64,000 nt of DNA, taken from NCBI GenBank assembly GCA_944389455.1, contig CALXMK010000002.1, positions 1 to 64,000 on the forward strand, in the 5' to 3' direction. Below are positions 35,320 through 44,630 of this stretch, piece after piece. The notes beneath the pieces were generated by a model. It made no database searches and was not told the origin of the DNA. It was given only the letters and a program-made list of their open reading frames with translations. Source of the DNA: an uncultured Verrucomicrobiota bacterium. Its GTDB lineage: Bacteria; Verrucomicrobiota; Verrucomicrobiia; Limisphaerales; UBA1412. Made by a program: the position numbers and the translations under genes. Each line of letters opens with the position of its first letter. Position 1 is the first letter of the stretch.

Positions 35320-36837
35320 TTATTTTGATGAGTCAGAATTTGTTGTGTCCGGCATGGTCAAGGAGATAACCGGTTCTAAAGTGTTATTGACAGGATCTTT
35401 TATTTTATTAGTTAAGATGATTGGATAAGTCCCAATAGATATAAGGGCAATCATCAATAAAATAAAGGGGAGTTTGCGCCAGGTGTTTTCAGCGTCTATG
35501 GCTGTGCTTGCAATCGAGGAGAGATTACCGTGTAAAATACGGCGAATTGCTCTGAGCATATAAACCGCAGAAATAATTAAGCCGGTAAAGACAGCCAGTG
35601 CAGTTGGCCATGAATAATGGCTTTGCCATGTTCCAAAAAAGATCATGAATTCTCCTACGAAATTACCGAAGAAGGGTAATCCACAGCCGGCCATCAATGT
35701 TGCCGAGAGAATCATCCCGATAAAGGGCATTTTTTGCATCAGACCAGAAATGCTGTCCATACTTGTATTTCCTATTTGCTGATAAATTCTTCCATTTAAA
35801 GCAAAAAGCAATGCTGCAAGGAAGCCGTGAGCGATCATTAGAAATATGGCTCCAGTTAAACCAATTGAGTTTAAAACGGCAATTCCCAAGAAAATAAATC
35901 CGACATGTGAAAGACTTGAATAGCTGATCATTTGGGCAAAACATTTTTGACGGATAGCAATCAAACCGCAATAGATTGCATTAATCAATGCCATAATAAC
36001 GAGTATTTCCATCCAAGGTTGAAGAGTTTGAGGCATTATAGGGAGAATTAAACGAACAATTCCGTATAAACCAAATTTTTTAAGAACTCCAGCGTGAATC
36101 ATTGCAGCAGCACTGGGTGCTGAGGTATATGCTGCTGGAGCCCATGAGTGAAAAGGAACTAATCCTACTAAAATACCAAAACCGAAAAGCAATAGAGGGA
36201 GAATCCATTTTTGCAGAGAGATTGGCATAGGATTTTGGGAATAAATGCCAGCAAGTTTTTCCATATCAAATGTTTGAGCCCCACCTGCGGCGTAGAGACA
36301 GATGATGCCGGCAAGTACCATCATGGCGCCGATACTGAGATAGATTGCCATTTGAAATGCAGAATAGACCTTTTTTTCACCTCGGCCCCATATTCCAATC
36401 ATAATAAAGGTAGGAATTAGAGCGAGTTCATGCATGGCATAGAAAAAGATCATATCTAATGAAGCAAATGTTCCTATTACCCCACCGCACATAAGAAGCA
36501 GGAGAAAGTAATAGAGTTTTTCTTTTTGACGAATCTCATAGGAGACTAGCACTGCGGCAAAAGAAACCCATGCAGCCATAATGACTAGCCCAAGATTAAT
36601 ACCGTCAACTCCCACTCGATAGTTCAATCCAATGGAAGGTACCCATGGAATCTCATGAATAAATTGATATCCTTGAATTCCTCCTTGGTAGCCTAGAAGG
36701 AGAAATAGGGAAAGTATAGCAGCAATTCCAGTAACAGTAATGGCAATAGTTCGATGCAGAACTCTTAGACTGGCCGGAAGAGCCAACACAATCAAGGCAC
36801 CTAATAATGGCAATAGTAATATGCTTGTAAGTAACAT
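35320..36837 (-). CDS. nuoM: NADH-quinone oxidoreductase subunit M
   Basis: Antiporter-like complex I subunit with about 14 helices. Channel Glu is in YAMHELALIPTFIMIG, and a conserved Lys is in the FHSWAPAAYTSAPS region. I start at the ATG at 36837 (505 residues; MLLTSILLLPLLG), 13 bases after the nuoL stop. The longer ORF to 36882 would overlap nuoL. Confidence 0.94.
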   Translation of the reverse strand: MLLTSILLLPLLGALIVLALPASLRVLHRTIAITVTGIAAILSLFLLLGYQGGIQGYQFIHEIPWVPSIGLNYRVGVDGINLGLVIMAAWVSFAAVLVSYEIRQKEKLYYFLLLLMCGGVIGTFASLDMIFFYAMHELALIPTFIMIGIWGRGEKKVYSAFQMAIYLSIGAMMVLAGIICLYAAGGAQTFDMEKLAGIYSQNPMPISLQKWILPLLLFGFGILVGLVPFHSWAPAAYTSAPSAAAMIHAGVLKKFGLYGIVRLILPIMPQTLQPWMEILVIMALINAIYCGLIAIRQKCFAQMISYSSLSHVGFIFLGIAVLNSIGLTGAIFLMIAHGFLAALLFALNGRIYQQIGNTSMDSISGLMQKMPFIGMILSATLMAGCGLPFFGNFVGEFMIFFGTWQSHYSWPTALAVFTGLIISAVYMLRAIRRILHGNLSSIASTAIDAENTWRKLPFILLMIALISIGTYPIILTNKIKDPVNNTLEPVISLTMPDTTNSDSSK

Positions 36838-36850
36838 GTCTTTATAAAAA

Positions 36851-38794
36851 TTACCAGTTAATAACCCAATAAGATAGAACAATAATTCCTAAAACAAAGA
36901 TCGCAGTGTAAGTCTGTATGTTTCCTGTTTGAGAAAAACGACAGAATCTTCCGATTAAATCTACAATCCTATATATAATCCCAATAATAATACCGCCAAT
37001 GATCCATCGATCAATGAAGTCACAGATCAAAGCGAGTTTATCTTGTAGCCAAACAGCGGAGTTTTGATAGAGCTCATCAAAATAGAGTCTATTTTTAAGC
37101 CAAAGAGAAACTGTTTTGAACTTTGAAGAGAGGATATCATTCTTGGCATTAAAATAGAAAATAAAGGAGAGGAAACCTCCAGCAATAACTGCACAAATAC
37201 TTAAAATGGCAGCCATTGGAGCATGTTTAAATGGATATATCAGCATTTTAAACCAGTTGTCCGGAGCTTGATCTATTGATGGATAAGGAAATACCATATT
37301 AGTATTTGCTAGCGATTGTGAGGAATAATGGGGCATTAAATAGGAGTCTATTCCAATAAAACCAGCAAAAACAGAAGCGATGGCTAATAGAATCAGGGGC
37401 ATTGTTATTATTGTAGAGTTTTCTTTTGCATGATCAGAAACTTTAGAACGAGTCCTGCCTATGAATGAGACAAAGAAGAGTCTCCCCATATAAAAAGTTG
37501 TTAAAAATGCAGTCACTAATGCGATAGTGCCTAGATAGGCATTTTTATGAAGAGCTTCGGCCACAATATAATCTTTGCTGAAGAAGCCGCTTAATGGTGG
37601 AATTCCACAGAGAGCAAGTGTTGCGATTAAAAATGTCCAGAATGTAATAGGCATCCTTTTTTGCAATCCACCCATTTTCCAAATATTTTGTTCATGATGA
37701 AGTGCAACAATGACGGAACCCGCACCCAAGAAGAGGAGTGCCTTAAAAAAGGCATGAGTAGTTAGGTGGTACATTGCAGCAATGGGATAAGATAATCCAA
37801 TAGCCATAACCATATAGCCAAGTTGAGAAAGAGTGGAGTAAGCTAAAATTCGTTTAATATCATTTTGTTGAACTGCAATTAAAGCTGCCATTAAGGCGGT
37901 AAAAGCGCCGATGGTTGCAATGACATCCAGAGTGGAGAATTTTAGCCAATCTAATCCTTGTGGCCAAGCAGCAGAGAGTGCGAATATATCAAATCCACGA
38001 GCCAACAGATATACACCGGCAGCTACCATTGTAGCAGCATGGATAAGAGCACTGACAGGGGTTGGACCTTCCATTGCGTCTGGGAGCCAAACGTGTAATG
38101 GGAATTGAGCTGATTTGCCAATTACTCCACAGAGAAGTAGAAGACCGGTGATTGTTGCAAGAGAACTAAAAGCAGCAGGGTTTGTGGACAGTAGATTGCT
38201 GATTTCTCCAAACCGTAATGTTCCTAAGCAACTCCAAACTAAAATAATACCAAGCAGAAAACCTGTATCTCCAATGCGGTTGCAGAGGAAGGCTTTCTTT
38301 GCGGCGTCGGCAGCAGAACCTTTTGTCATCCAGAAACCAATGAGAAGATAGCTGGAGAGACCAACCATTTCCCAAAAGATGAATATCATGAGAAAGTTAT
38401 TCGCGAGCACAATTCCAATCATGGAGAACATAAAGATGCTTAGGCTAGCAAAATAACGTGAAAGAGAAGGGTCTTTACCCATGTATCCTTTAGAGTAAAT
38501 ATGAATTAAAGATCCTACACCTGTTACAACAAAGAGCATGATAAGACTAAGACGGTCGACCAAAAAACCAAGATCAACGGATAAATTTCCTACAGAAAGC
38601 CAGGTATAAACTATTTCTATTGGTAAGGTTTGAGATTGTGTCATTGCGCAAAGGACACAGGTCAAAAGAAAAGTTATACATGAGATAGCGATGGATATGC
38701 CGGCACTAATAGAAGGATGTTTTTGTGAAAAAAACGTAATACTAAGTGCTGAAAAGATTGGCAGAAAAAGGATTCCAAAAAGAATAATTGTCAT
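36851..38794 (-). CDS. nuoL: NADH-quinone oxidoreductase subunit L
   Basis: Largest antiporter-like subunit of complex I (647 residues). Conserved channel residues are in FWEMVGLSSYLLIGFW and LPDAMEGPTPVSALIHAAT. The C-terminal part should form the long lateral helix and ends in several hydrophobic segments. Length is slightly above the usual ~615. Ten bases separate it from nuoK. Confidence 0.95.
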   Translation of the reverse strand: MTIILFGILFLPIFSALSITFFSQKHPSISAGISIAISCITFLLTCVLCAMTQSQTLPIEIVYTWLSVGNLSVDLGFLVDRLSLIMLFVVTGVGSLIHIYSKGYMGKDPSLSRYFASLSIFMFSMIGIVLANNFLMIFIFWEMVGLSSYLLIGFWMTKGSAADAAKKAFLCNRIGDTGFLLGIILVWSCLGTLRFGEISNLLSTNPAAFSSLATITGLLLLCGVIGKSAQFPLHVWLPDAMEGPTPVSALIHAATMVAAGVYLLARGFDIFALSAAWPQGLDWLKFSTLDVIATIGAFTALMAALIAVQQNDIKRILAYSTLSQLGYMVMAIGLSYPIAAMYHLTTHAFFKALLFLGAGSVIVALHHEQNIWKMGGLQKRMPITFWTFLIATLALCGIPPLSGFFSKDYIVAEALHKNAYLGTIALVTAFLTTFYMGRLFFVSFIGRTRSKVSDHAKENSTIITMPLILLAIASVFAGFIGIDSYLMPHYSSQSLANTNMVFPYPSIDQAPDNWFKMLIYPFKHAPMAAILSICAVIAGGFLSFIFYFNAKNDILSSKFKTVSLWLKNRLYFDELYQNSAVWLQDKLALICDFIDRWIIGGIIIGIIYRIVDLIGRFCRFSQTGNIQTYTAIFVLGIIVLSYWVINW

Positions 38795-38804
38795 GTTCTC
38801 TCCT

Positions 38805-39134
38805 TTAGTATTTTAGTTTGTTTAAGTTATCAATCCATATAGGGAGTTTATGCCGTGCTAGAGAAACAATTAGAGCTAATCCTACAGCAACTTCTGCAGC
38901 CGCGACCGTTACTACCATCATGACCATAATTTGTCCATCCAAATTTTGATTAAAACGAGAAAAAGCAATTAGAGCTAAATTTGCTGCATTAAGCATCAAT
39001 TCTAATGACATATAGACTACAAGTATATTTCTACGAGTCATTATTCCTAGAAGACCTAGGCAAAAGAGGATGACACTAACTGTCAAGTAGTGGCCTAGTC
39101 CTATTGTTAAATATGTTTCTATTGTTGCAATCAT
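38805..39134 (-). CDS. nuoK: NADH-quinone oxidoreductase subunit K
   Basis: Small membrane subunit (109 residues, three helices). The two conserved buried Glu positions fit MSLELMLNAANL and TVAAAEVAVGLAL. The start overlaps the nuoJ stop by four bases (ATGA), indicating translational coupling. Confidence 0.95.
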   Translation of the reverse strand: MIATIETYLTIGLGHYLTVSVILFCLGLLGIMTRRNILVVYMSLELMLNAANLALIAFSRFNQNLDGQIMVMMVVTVAAAEVAVGLALIVSLARHKLPIWIDNLNKLKY

Positions 39135-39697
39135 TTGGATTTTCCTTTTGTTTCAGGTTTGCTTAGATAAACTACTCCAATAATAGCAGATAATAGCAGT
39201 ATAGAAATTGCTTCAAAAGGTATGATATATTTTGTAAGCAACAGTGTGCCAATGGCAGATACGGTTCCTTCGATCGGAACTGAGTCGGAAACTGCAGTGC
39301 TAACAGGAATCTGAATTGCGATAGGAACAATAATCATCGCAAATAGAATTGTAATTATCATTCCTATAGCAAAACGAATACGCGTTGGAGCAAAGACAAT
39401 TTTAAAATCCTTTCTGGAAAGCATTAGGACAAATAGGAAAAGAACTACAACGGCTCCCCCATAAATAATGACTAAAATTGCAGCCAAGAAATAGGCACGC
39501 AATAGGATAGCCATTCCTGCAAGAGATAAAATTGTACAAAGAAGGCTTAATCCGCTGTTAATCGGTGCACGACTGAATGGATTGGCCACAACTAAAAATC
39601 CAAATAATATAGCGATCGTAGCCAGAATATAGAATGCGATTGCTTCTGGCAATAAAGGAGCTGATTGACTCCAATAATTCAATAATTTTTCCCACAT
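39131..39697 (-). CDS. nuoJ: NADH-quinone oxidoreductase subunit J
   Basis: Five-helix membrane subunit of complex I (188 residues). The hallmark third-helix block is ILVIIYGGAVVVLFLFVLM. It lies between nuoI (7-base gap) and nuoK (4-base overlap). Confidence 0.94.
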   Translation of the reverse strand: MWEKLLNYWSQSAPLLPEAIAFYILATIAILFGFLVVANPFSRAPINSGLSLLCTILSLAGMAILLRAYFLAAILVIIYGGAVVVLFLFVLMLSRKDFKIVFAPTRIRFAIGMIITILFAMIIVPIAIQIPVSTAVSDSVPIEGTVSAIGTLLLTKYIIPFEAISILLLSAIIGVVYLSKPETKGKSK

Positions 39698-39704
39698 GGC
39701 TAAA

Positions 39705-40223
39705 CTAGAATATCCGAGGTTTGTGTTTGTTTTCCCATTTCATTACGGAATCTTCACGGATTCCACCAAGTTCCAGAAGTTTTTCTTTATTTAAGATCAT
39801 TTCTTTTCGACTATGGGTTGTCATAGAATAACGATTCATGAGAAAAATAGCCTCTTCTGGACAAATTTCCTGACAATATCCACAAAATATACATCTACTC
39901 ATATCAATTTGGAATTCTGCAGGTTCTTTTTCAATCTCACCACGTTCAGGATGTTCGTCAGGACCTGGTGGAATTACTTTAATTGCCTTTGGAGGACAGA
40001 TAAACTCACACATTTGACAGGCAACACACTTAACTCGACCATTCTGATCTTTTACTAAATGCGGAATTCCTCGATATCCTTGAGGAAGAGTCCATTTTTC
40101 CTCTGGATAGCGCAGAGTAATTTTCTTGCGGAAGAAATGTCGGATGCTAACAGAGAATCCACCGATGATAGTTGGCAGATAAAGCCTTTCGGCAAGAGTC
40201 ATTTTTTTGCGTTTTACGATCAT
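39705..40223 (-). CDS. nuoI: NADH-quinone oxidoreductase subunit I
   Basis: Peripheral-arm ferredoxin-like subunit (172 residues) carrying clusters N6a and N6b. The two ligand sets are CVACQMCEFICP and CIFCGYCQEICP. The N-terminal amphipathic helix (HFFRKKITLRYP) contacts the membrane arm. A second in-frame ATG eight codons in is possible as start. Confidence 0.95.
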   Translation of the reverse strand: MIVKRKKMTLAERLYLPTIIGGFSVSIRHFFRKKITLRYPEEKWTLPQGYRGIPHLVKDQNGRVKCVACQMCEFICPPKAIKVIPPGPDEHPERGEIEKEPAEFQIDMSRCIFCGYCQEICPEEAIFLMNRYSMTTHSRKEMILNKEKLLELGGIREDSVMKWENKHKPRIF

Positions 40224-40245
40224 TTATGCAATCTCCATGAATCGG

Positions 40246-41355
40246 TTAATTTTGGAAAAAAGTAGGAATAATTGCTATTGCCCAGAGCAGCAATGCATAA
40301 AAAGCAATATTTGCTAAAGCCAGTGGCATAAGCTTACGCCATCCTAAATCCATAAGCTGGTCAAAGCGGAAGCGAGGCAGCATCCATCGTATCCATACAA
40401 TGAGAAATACAATCATTATAGTTTTGGCCAAGAAAATGCAGATGTGAATTATTCCAATAAGCATCCCCATCCACGTGTTGGACGCAGGAGAGTTTAGCCA
40501 TGGAAGGGGAAGGGACCATCCACCCAGAAAAAGAGTTACAAAAATAGCTGACCCCATAATTACACTGGCATATTCAGCCATGAAAAACATGGCAAATTTC
40601 ATAGCTCCATATTCAGTGTTATATCCACCTGCTAATTCTTGTTCAGCCTCGGGAAGATCAAAGGGGACACGATTAGCTTCAGCTAGAGTGGCGATGAAAA
40701 AGAGCAGCGCCGAAAGTGGAGCCTGGATAATTCCCCAATGAAGAGGGGCAGAGGTTTGCCAAGCAATAATTGCATTCAAATTAGTGCTTCCCGCAAGCAT
40801 GAAAATAGGAATGATTGAAAGTCCCATTGTTCCTTCGTAGGAGATCATTTGTGCTCCAGCACGCATCCCTCCAATGATAGGGTATTTGGAGTTGGCAGCG
40901 TATCCAGCTAACAGAATACCATAGACGCTAATAGATGCTACGGCAAAAGTATAAAGTAATCCGACATTCAAGTCAGAAATTACCATTGATTGATTTCCGA
41001 TCTTAGAACCGAACGGAATTACAGCAATCGTCATTAGAGCTGGTCCAAGAATAATAACAGGGGCAATCCAATAGTAGAATTTATGTACACCGGCTGGAAT
41101 GAAATCTTCTTTCAAGAATGATTTTAAGCCATCACAAACAGGCTGAAGGAGACCCCACGGACCCGCTCGATTAGGTCCTAAGCGGTCTTGAATGAAAGAT
41201 GCTACTCTCCGTTCCAACACGACAGCATATGCTACCATTCCAAGTCCAATTCCGATGGCAGCCCCTATTTTAACAAGTGTAAAGAGAAACCACCACCAGA
41301 AGTCGGGAATATTGTTTAACCAATTGTTAAGGCTATAAAGTTGTTCAGTGATCAT
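40246..41355 (-). CDS. nuoH: NADH-quinone oxidoreductase subunit H
   Basis: Membrane subunit forming the quinone chamber (369 residues, eight or nine helices). Signature blocks are IQDRLGPNRAGPWGLLQP and the Glu-rich loop EAEQELAGGYNTEYG. Its ATG overlaps the nuoG stop by one base (TAATG). Confidence 0.95.
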   Translation of the reverse strand: MITEQLYSLNNWLNNIPDFWWWFLFTLVKIGAAIGIGLGMVAYAVVLERRVASFIQDRLGPNRAGPWGLLQPVCDGLKSFLKEDFIPAGVHKFYYWIAPVIILGPALMTIAVIPFGSKIGNQSMVISDLNVGLLYTFAVASISVYGILLAGYAANSKYPIIGGMRAGAQMISYEGTMGLSIIPIFMLAGSTNLNAIIAWQTSAPLHWGIIQAPLSALLFFIATLAEANRVPFDLPEAEQELAGGYNTEYGAMKFAMFFMAEYASVIMGSAIFVTLFLGGWSLPLPWLNSPASNTWMGMLIGIIHICIFLAKTIMIVFLIVWIRWMLPRFRFDQLMDLGWRKLMPLALANIAFYALLLWAIAIIPTFFQN

Positions 41356-43067
41356 TATTCAGTTGTATTTGCAGTTGAAACTATATCCATGCCGACAGTT
41401 CCCAGCAGTTCCCAAGTCATATTTTCAAAACCTGGGGTTGTTGCTGTTATTTTATTAAAAATACCTTCAGGTGTCAGAGGCCATGACTCCTGAGTTATTT
41501 TAGTTAGAATGTTTGCCAAAATCCAGTATTCAGGGCGTGCATCCCCAATAGGTGAAAAGGCTTTGCCAAAGCGTTGAACTCTGCCTTGAGCATTTATAAA
41601 TGTCCCCTGTTTTTCTGCAAAGCTTGCTCCTGGGAGAAGATATTGAGCTTCTTTTGAAGATGGATTGACTAGAATATCGCAGATTACAAATAGATCGAGA
41701 CGACCTAGAATACCAGGTGCAATTCCTGATTTAATGGGATCTTCACCAAAGACTAATAAATTGCGAATTTTACCTTCATCAATGTTTTTAGAAATTTCTG
41801 CAATTCTGTCGCCAGGGGTTTTGCTTGCTAATTTAAAGATCTGAATAGCTTTGCTATTAGGCGTTAAATCTTTGTTTAGAAGGAATGAATCTCCTTCTCC
41901 AAGATGAGAAATACTATCTGTAAAAGCGTCGAGTCGTTTAGCTAGTTTGCTGATAAGATAAATCTCTTCAGTACTTAATCTGGAAGAGACAAGAATAGCG
42001 GTTGTTTTGGGAGGAGTTTTTTCCAGAACACTGATAATCTTTTTAAGAGTAGAAAGCCAGTCAGATTCAACTTGTGTTCCATCTGTATTTTCAGCAAACA
42101 CATGAGTCAATCTATTTTGAGCGTTTACCCATTTATAATTTAGACGCCCATAGTCACACATCCAGACAGAGTTGACATTGTCGTTTTCACGAGGTTTAAG
42201 ACGATATATTTGTTTGTCTCTTGAATGAATAATAATGTTGCATCCGGTTGCACAACCCGGGCAGATGCTTTTGGTTTCGCTCAGAAACCAGGAGCGCATT
42301 CTAAAGCGGAAGTCACGCGAAGTTAGAGCTCCTACGGGACAAAGGTCAACTGCGTTAAGGGTGTAATTGTGTTCAAAGTCTGATCCAGGATAGTTCGAAA
42401 TTTGATTTAATCCTCCTCTATTAAGAATGCCTAAAGCAGGAATACCTATAATCTCTCGAGTGAATCGAACGCATCGGGTACAAAGTACACACCGCTCATT
42501 ATCAAGAATAATTTTAGAGCTGATTGCTCTCTTTTTAGGTTTTATAACTTTATCCTCTACGAAGCGAGAAGTTTCTTGTCCATATTGATGGACATATTCT
42601 TGCAATTTACAATCTCCAGCTTGATCACATATAGGGCAATCTAAAGGATGATTGATTAAGAGAAATTCTAAAACTGCTTGTCGGTATTGTTTAACAGCCT
42701 CTGTATTGGTGTAGATCTCGGTGGTCGCCGTATCATTAAAAAAACAAGCGATTGCTGGCCGAGGCATTTTACGAATAACAGGAGTTCCATCCGGATTGAG
42801 AATAGGTTTGCGATCTCGGTCTATAGCGGGAATTCCATATTCAATCAAACACATGCGGCAATTGCCTGATACAGGCAGGCGCGGATGATAACAAAAATGA
42901 GGAATATCCACTCCAGCTATAGAACATGCCTGGATAATTGTGGTGGGTTCCTGTTTCCCGGTGACAGAATGCGGTCTGGTTTTAGGAATAGATATCGCTT
43001 TCCCATCAATTTTGATGTCAATCATCGGGATTTCTTCTTTATTCTGAAGTTGATCTTTATTAATCAT
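41355..43067 (-). CDS. nuoG: NADH-quinone oxidoreductase subunit G (contains sequencing-adapter artefact)
   Basis: Peripheral-arm Fe-S subunit, 570 residues from the ATG at 43067 (AAGAGAA upstream; the longer ORF overlaps nuoF). Cluster ligands are CYHPRLPVSGNCRMC, then CPICDQAGDC, CVLCTRC and CPGCATGC. It is shorter than E. coli NuoG because the C-terminal molybdopterin-like part is reduced, as in many species. Residues right after the fourth 2Fe-2S cysteine (IAC) read FFNDTATTEIYT. That is the translation of a T run plus the Illumina P5 adapter, not a natural sequence. True residues there should resemble the TPV..G motif. Confidence 0.93.
   Translation of the reverse strand: MINKDQLQNKEEIPMIDIKIDGKAISIPKTRPHSVTGKQEPTTIIQACSIAGVDIPHFCYHPRLPVSGNCRMCLIEYGIPAIDRDRKPILNPDGTPVIRKMPRPAIACFFNDTATTEIYTNTEAVKQYRQAVLEFLLINHPLDCPICDQAGDCKLQEYVHQYGQETSRFVEDKVIKPKKRAISSKIILDNERCVLCTRCVRFTREIIGIPALGILNRGGLNQISNYPGSDFEHNYTLNAVDLCPVGALTSRDFRFRMRSWFLSETKSICPGCATGCNIIIHSRDKQIYRLKPRENDNVNSVWMCDYGRLNYKWVNAQNRLTHVFAENTDGTQVESDWLSTLKKIISVLEKTPPKTTAILVSSRLSTEEIYLISKLAKRLDAFTDSISHLGEGDSFLLNKDLTPNSKAIQIFKLASKTPGDRIAEISKNIDEGKIRNLLVFGEDPIKSGIAPGILGRLDLFVICDILVNPSSKEAQYLLPGASFAEKQGTFINAQGRVQRFGKAFSPIGDARPEYWILANILTKITQESWPLTPEGIFNKITATTPGFENMTWELLGTVGMDIVSTANTTE
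42709..42744 (-). other. Embedded Illumina P5 adapter plus T run (assembly artefact)
   Basis: Bases 42709-42737, read on the minus strand, are identical over 29 bases to the P5 flow-cell adapter (from AATGATACGG through CGACCACCGA to GATCTACAC). They are preceded on that strand by seven T (42738-42744). The coding frame continues on both sides, and the spacing from the cluster cysteine to the conserved KQ..R equals that of E. coli NuoG. Real bases have therefore been replaced rather than added to. Confidence 0.95.
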
Positions 43068-43078
43068 TTCTCTTTTTC

Positions 43079-44491
43079 CTACTCGAATCTGTTTATACCA
43101 GATTCTCCCCAAACTTCTTTACGATTGTCTTCTGCTATTCCGGTCATAGCTAAAAATTCATCGCGGAATTTAATAATATAACTTTCTATAGGCCAAGTAC
43201 TTCCTTCGCCAAAGGCACATACTGTTTTTCCCCCCATAATATTATGAGATATGCGAAGCAACTCGTCAGCATCAATACGACGACCTTGTCCTGAGAGAAT
43301 TCTCCGAAGAATTTTGCACATCCAGAGATTTCCTTCACGGCAAGGAGTGCATTGGCCGCAACTCTCATGAGTATAAAACTCTGAGATATTAGCCGCAACA
43401 TCAACCATGCTTACAGAATCATCAATTATGATTAATCCTCCAGAACCTGTCATGCTTCCTGCAGCCATTATGCTGTTGGAGTCGTAAGGCAGCTCCATGA
43501 TATCAATTGTCTTTATTGATTCCGTTCCATCAGAATTCTTTGTTTTTAATGTAATTTTTTCATCTGCTCGAAAAACTTTAGAGGATGAGCCGCCAGGAAT
43601 GATGGCTTTTATTTTTCGTCCAGGAAGAGGGCCGCCTGCAAAATCATGGATTAGTTCTCCGATAGTTACTTTTCCATTTTCTATTTCAAAATATCCAGGT
43701 TTTTGGATTAGACCACTGATTCCAACGATACGTGTACCGGTGTCACCAGGAATTCCAAGTTTAGCATATTTAGTTGCTCCTATTTCAATAATATGCTTTA
43801 CGGCACAAAGAGTTTCTACATTGTTTACGATTGTAGGACACATATAGAGTCCCAATGCAGCAGGGAAGTAGGGGGGTTTAATACGTGGATAAGGTCGACG
43901 GCCTTCTAATGAACAAATGGCCCCGGTTTCCTCTCCGCATATATAAGCTCCAGCTCCTCTGTGAAGATATATCTCTAAATCAAAATTACTACCCAAGATG
44001 TTTTTGCCTAAAAAGCCAGCTTCTCTAGCTTCTTGAAGTGCTTTTTCTATAATTTTTGCTCCCAGATTAAATTCGCCACGCATATAAATATAGGCTAGAT
44101 GAACATCGTTGGCATAGCAGGCAATGATCATTCCCTCAATTAGTTGGTGAGGATCTTTATGAACAATCTGCCTGTCTTTAAATGTACCTGGTTCCGATTC
44201 GTCGCAATTGCAAACTAGGTAAACAGGCTTATCTGTATTATGATTAATAAAAGACCATTTTACACCTGTTGGAAAGCCTGCCCCTCCGCGGCCTCGAATT
44301 CCAGAGAGTTTTACTTCTTCTCGAAGTTGCTCTTGAGCAGAGAGAGTTTTGCCATCTTCTGTTTTTAGAGGAAGCAGGGAAAATGCTTTTTTAAGTGTTT
44401 TATATCCGTTGTGCTTAAGGTAACAGGTAATAGAAGGATTATATCCTTTGCTATCTAAATGTTTTAAAATGAGTCGTTTTTCCTTCGCCAT
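43079..44491 (-). CDS. nuoF: NADH-quinone oxidoreductase subunit F
   Basis: NADH- and FMN-binding subunit (470 residues). The NADH/FMN block is SGIRGRGGAGFPTGVKW, the second Gly-rich part is YICGEETGAICSLEGRR, and the N3 cluster ligands are ESCGQCTPCREGN plus a later Cys. Length is normal. It is separated from nuoE by 139 bases that contain an opposite-strand tRNA gene. Confidence 0.96.
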   Translation of the reverse strand: MAKEKRLILKHLDSKGYNPSITCYLKHNGYKTLKKAFSLLPLKTEDGKTLSAQEQLREEVKLSGIRGRGGAGFPTGVKWSFINHNTDKPVYLVCNCDESEPGTFKDRQIVHKDPHQLIEGMIIACYANDVHLAYIYMRGEFNLGAKIIEKALQEAREAGFLGKNILGSNFDLEIYLHRGAGAYICGEETGAICSLEGRRPYPRIKPPYFPAALGLYMCPTIVNNVETLCAVKHIIEIGATKYAKLGIPGDTGTRIVGISGLIQKPGYFEIENGKVTIGELIHDFAGGPLPGRKIKAIIPGGSSSKVFRADEKITLKTKNSDGTESIKTIDIMELPYDSNSIMAAGSMTGSGGLIIIDDSVSMVDVAANISEFYTHESCGQCTPCREGNLWMCKILRRILSGQGRRIDADELLRISHNIMGGKTVCAFGEGSTWPIESYIIKFRDEFLAMTGIAEDNRKEVWGESGINRFE

Positions 44492-44513
44492 AGAAAATAT
44501 TTAATTAGAATGC

Positions 44514-44541
44514 TTGACGGATTTTTTTTAAATGATACTAT
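44514..44541 (+). promoter_or_regulatory. Predicted promoter of tRNA-Gln
   Basis: TTGACG at 44514-44519, a 16-base spacer and TACTAT at 44536-44541, placing the start about five bases before the mature tRNA end. The -10 TACTAT is the same hexamer as in the fucosidase promoter. Confidence 0.5.
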
Positions 44542-44552
44542 TTCTCTCGCTT

Positions 44553-44626
44553 TGCCGAATGGTGTAACGGTAGCACAGCAGTCTCTGGAACTGTTTGTCA
44601 AGGTTCGAATCCTTGTTCGGCAGCCA
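44553..44626 (+). tRNA. tRNA-Gln (anticodon CTG)
   Basis: Acceptor TGCCGAA pairs with TTCGGCA. The anticodon stem GCAGT/ACTGT (with a terminal G-T pair) holds loop CTCTGGA, anticodon CTG, which reads CAG. The T arm is CAAGG-TTCGAAT-CCTTG. The discriminator is G and CCA is encoded at 44624-44626. It lies antisense to the nuo operon, between nuoE and nuoF, ending four bases from the nuoE stop. Confidence 0.95.
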
Positions 44627-44630
44627 TTTA

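Noticed and set aside
36838-36882. Longer nuoM start overlapping nuoL
   Set aside because: The ATG at 36837 gives the normal NuoM N-terminus and a clean 13-base gap.
42700-42760. Natural insertion or novel loop in NuoG
   Set aside because: The bases are identical to the P5 adapter, and the spacing to flanking conserved residues is unchanged, so it is an artefact.
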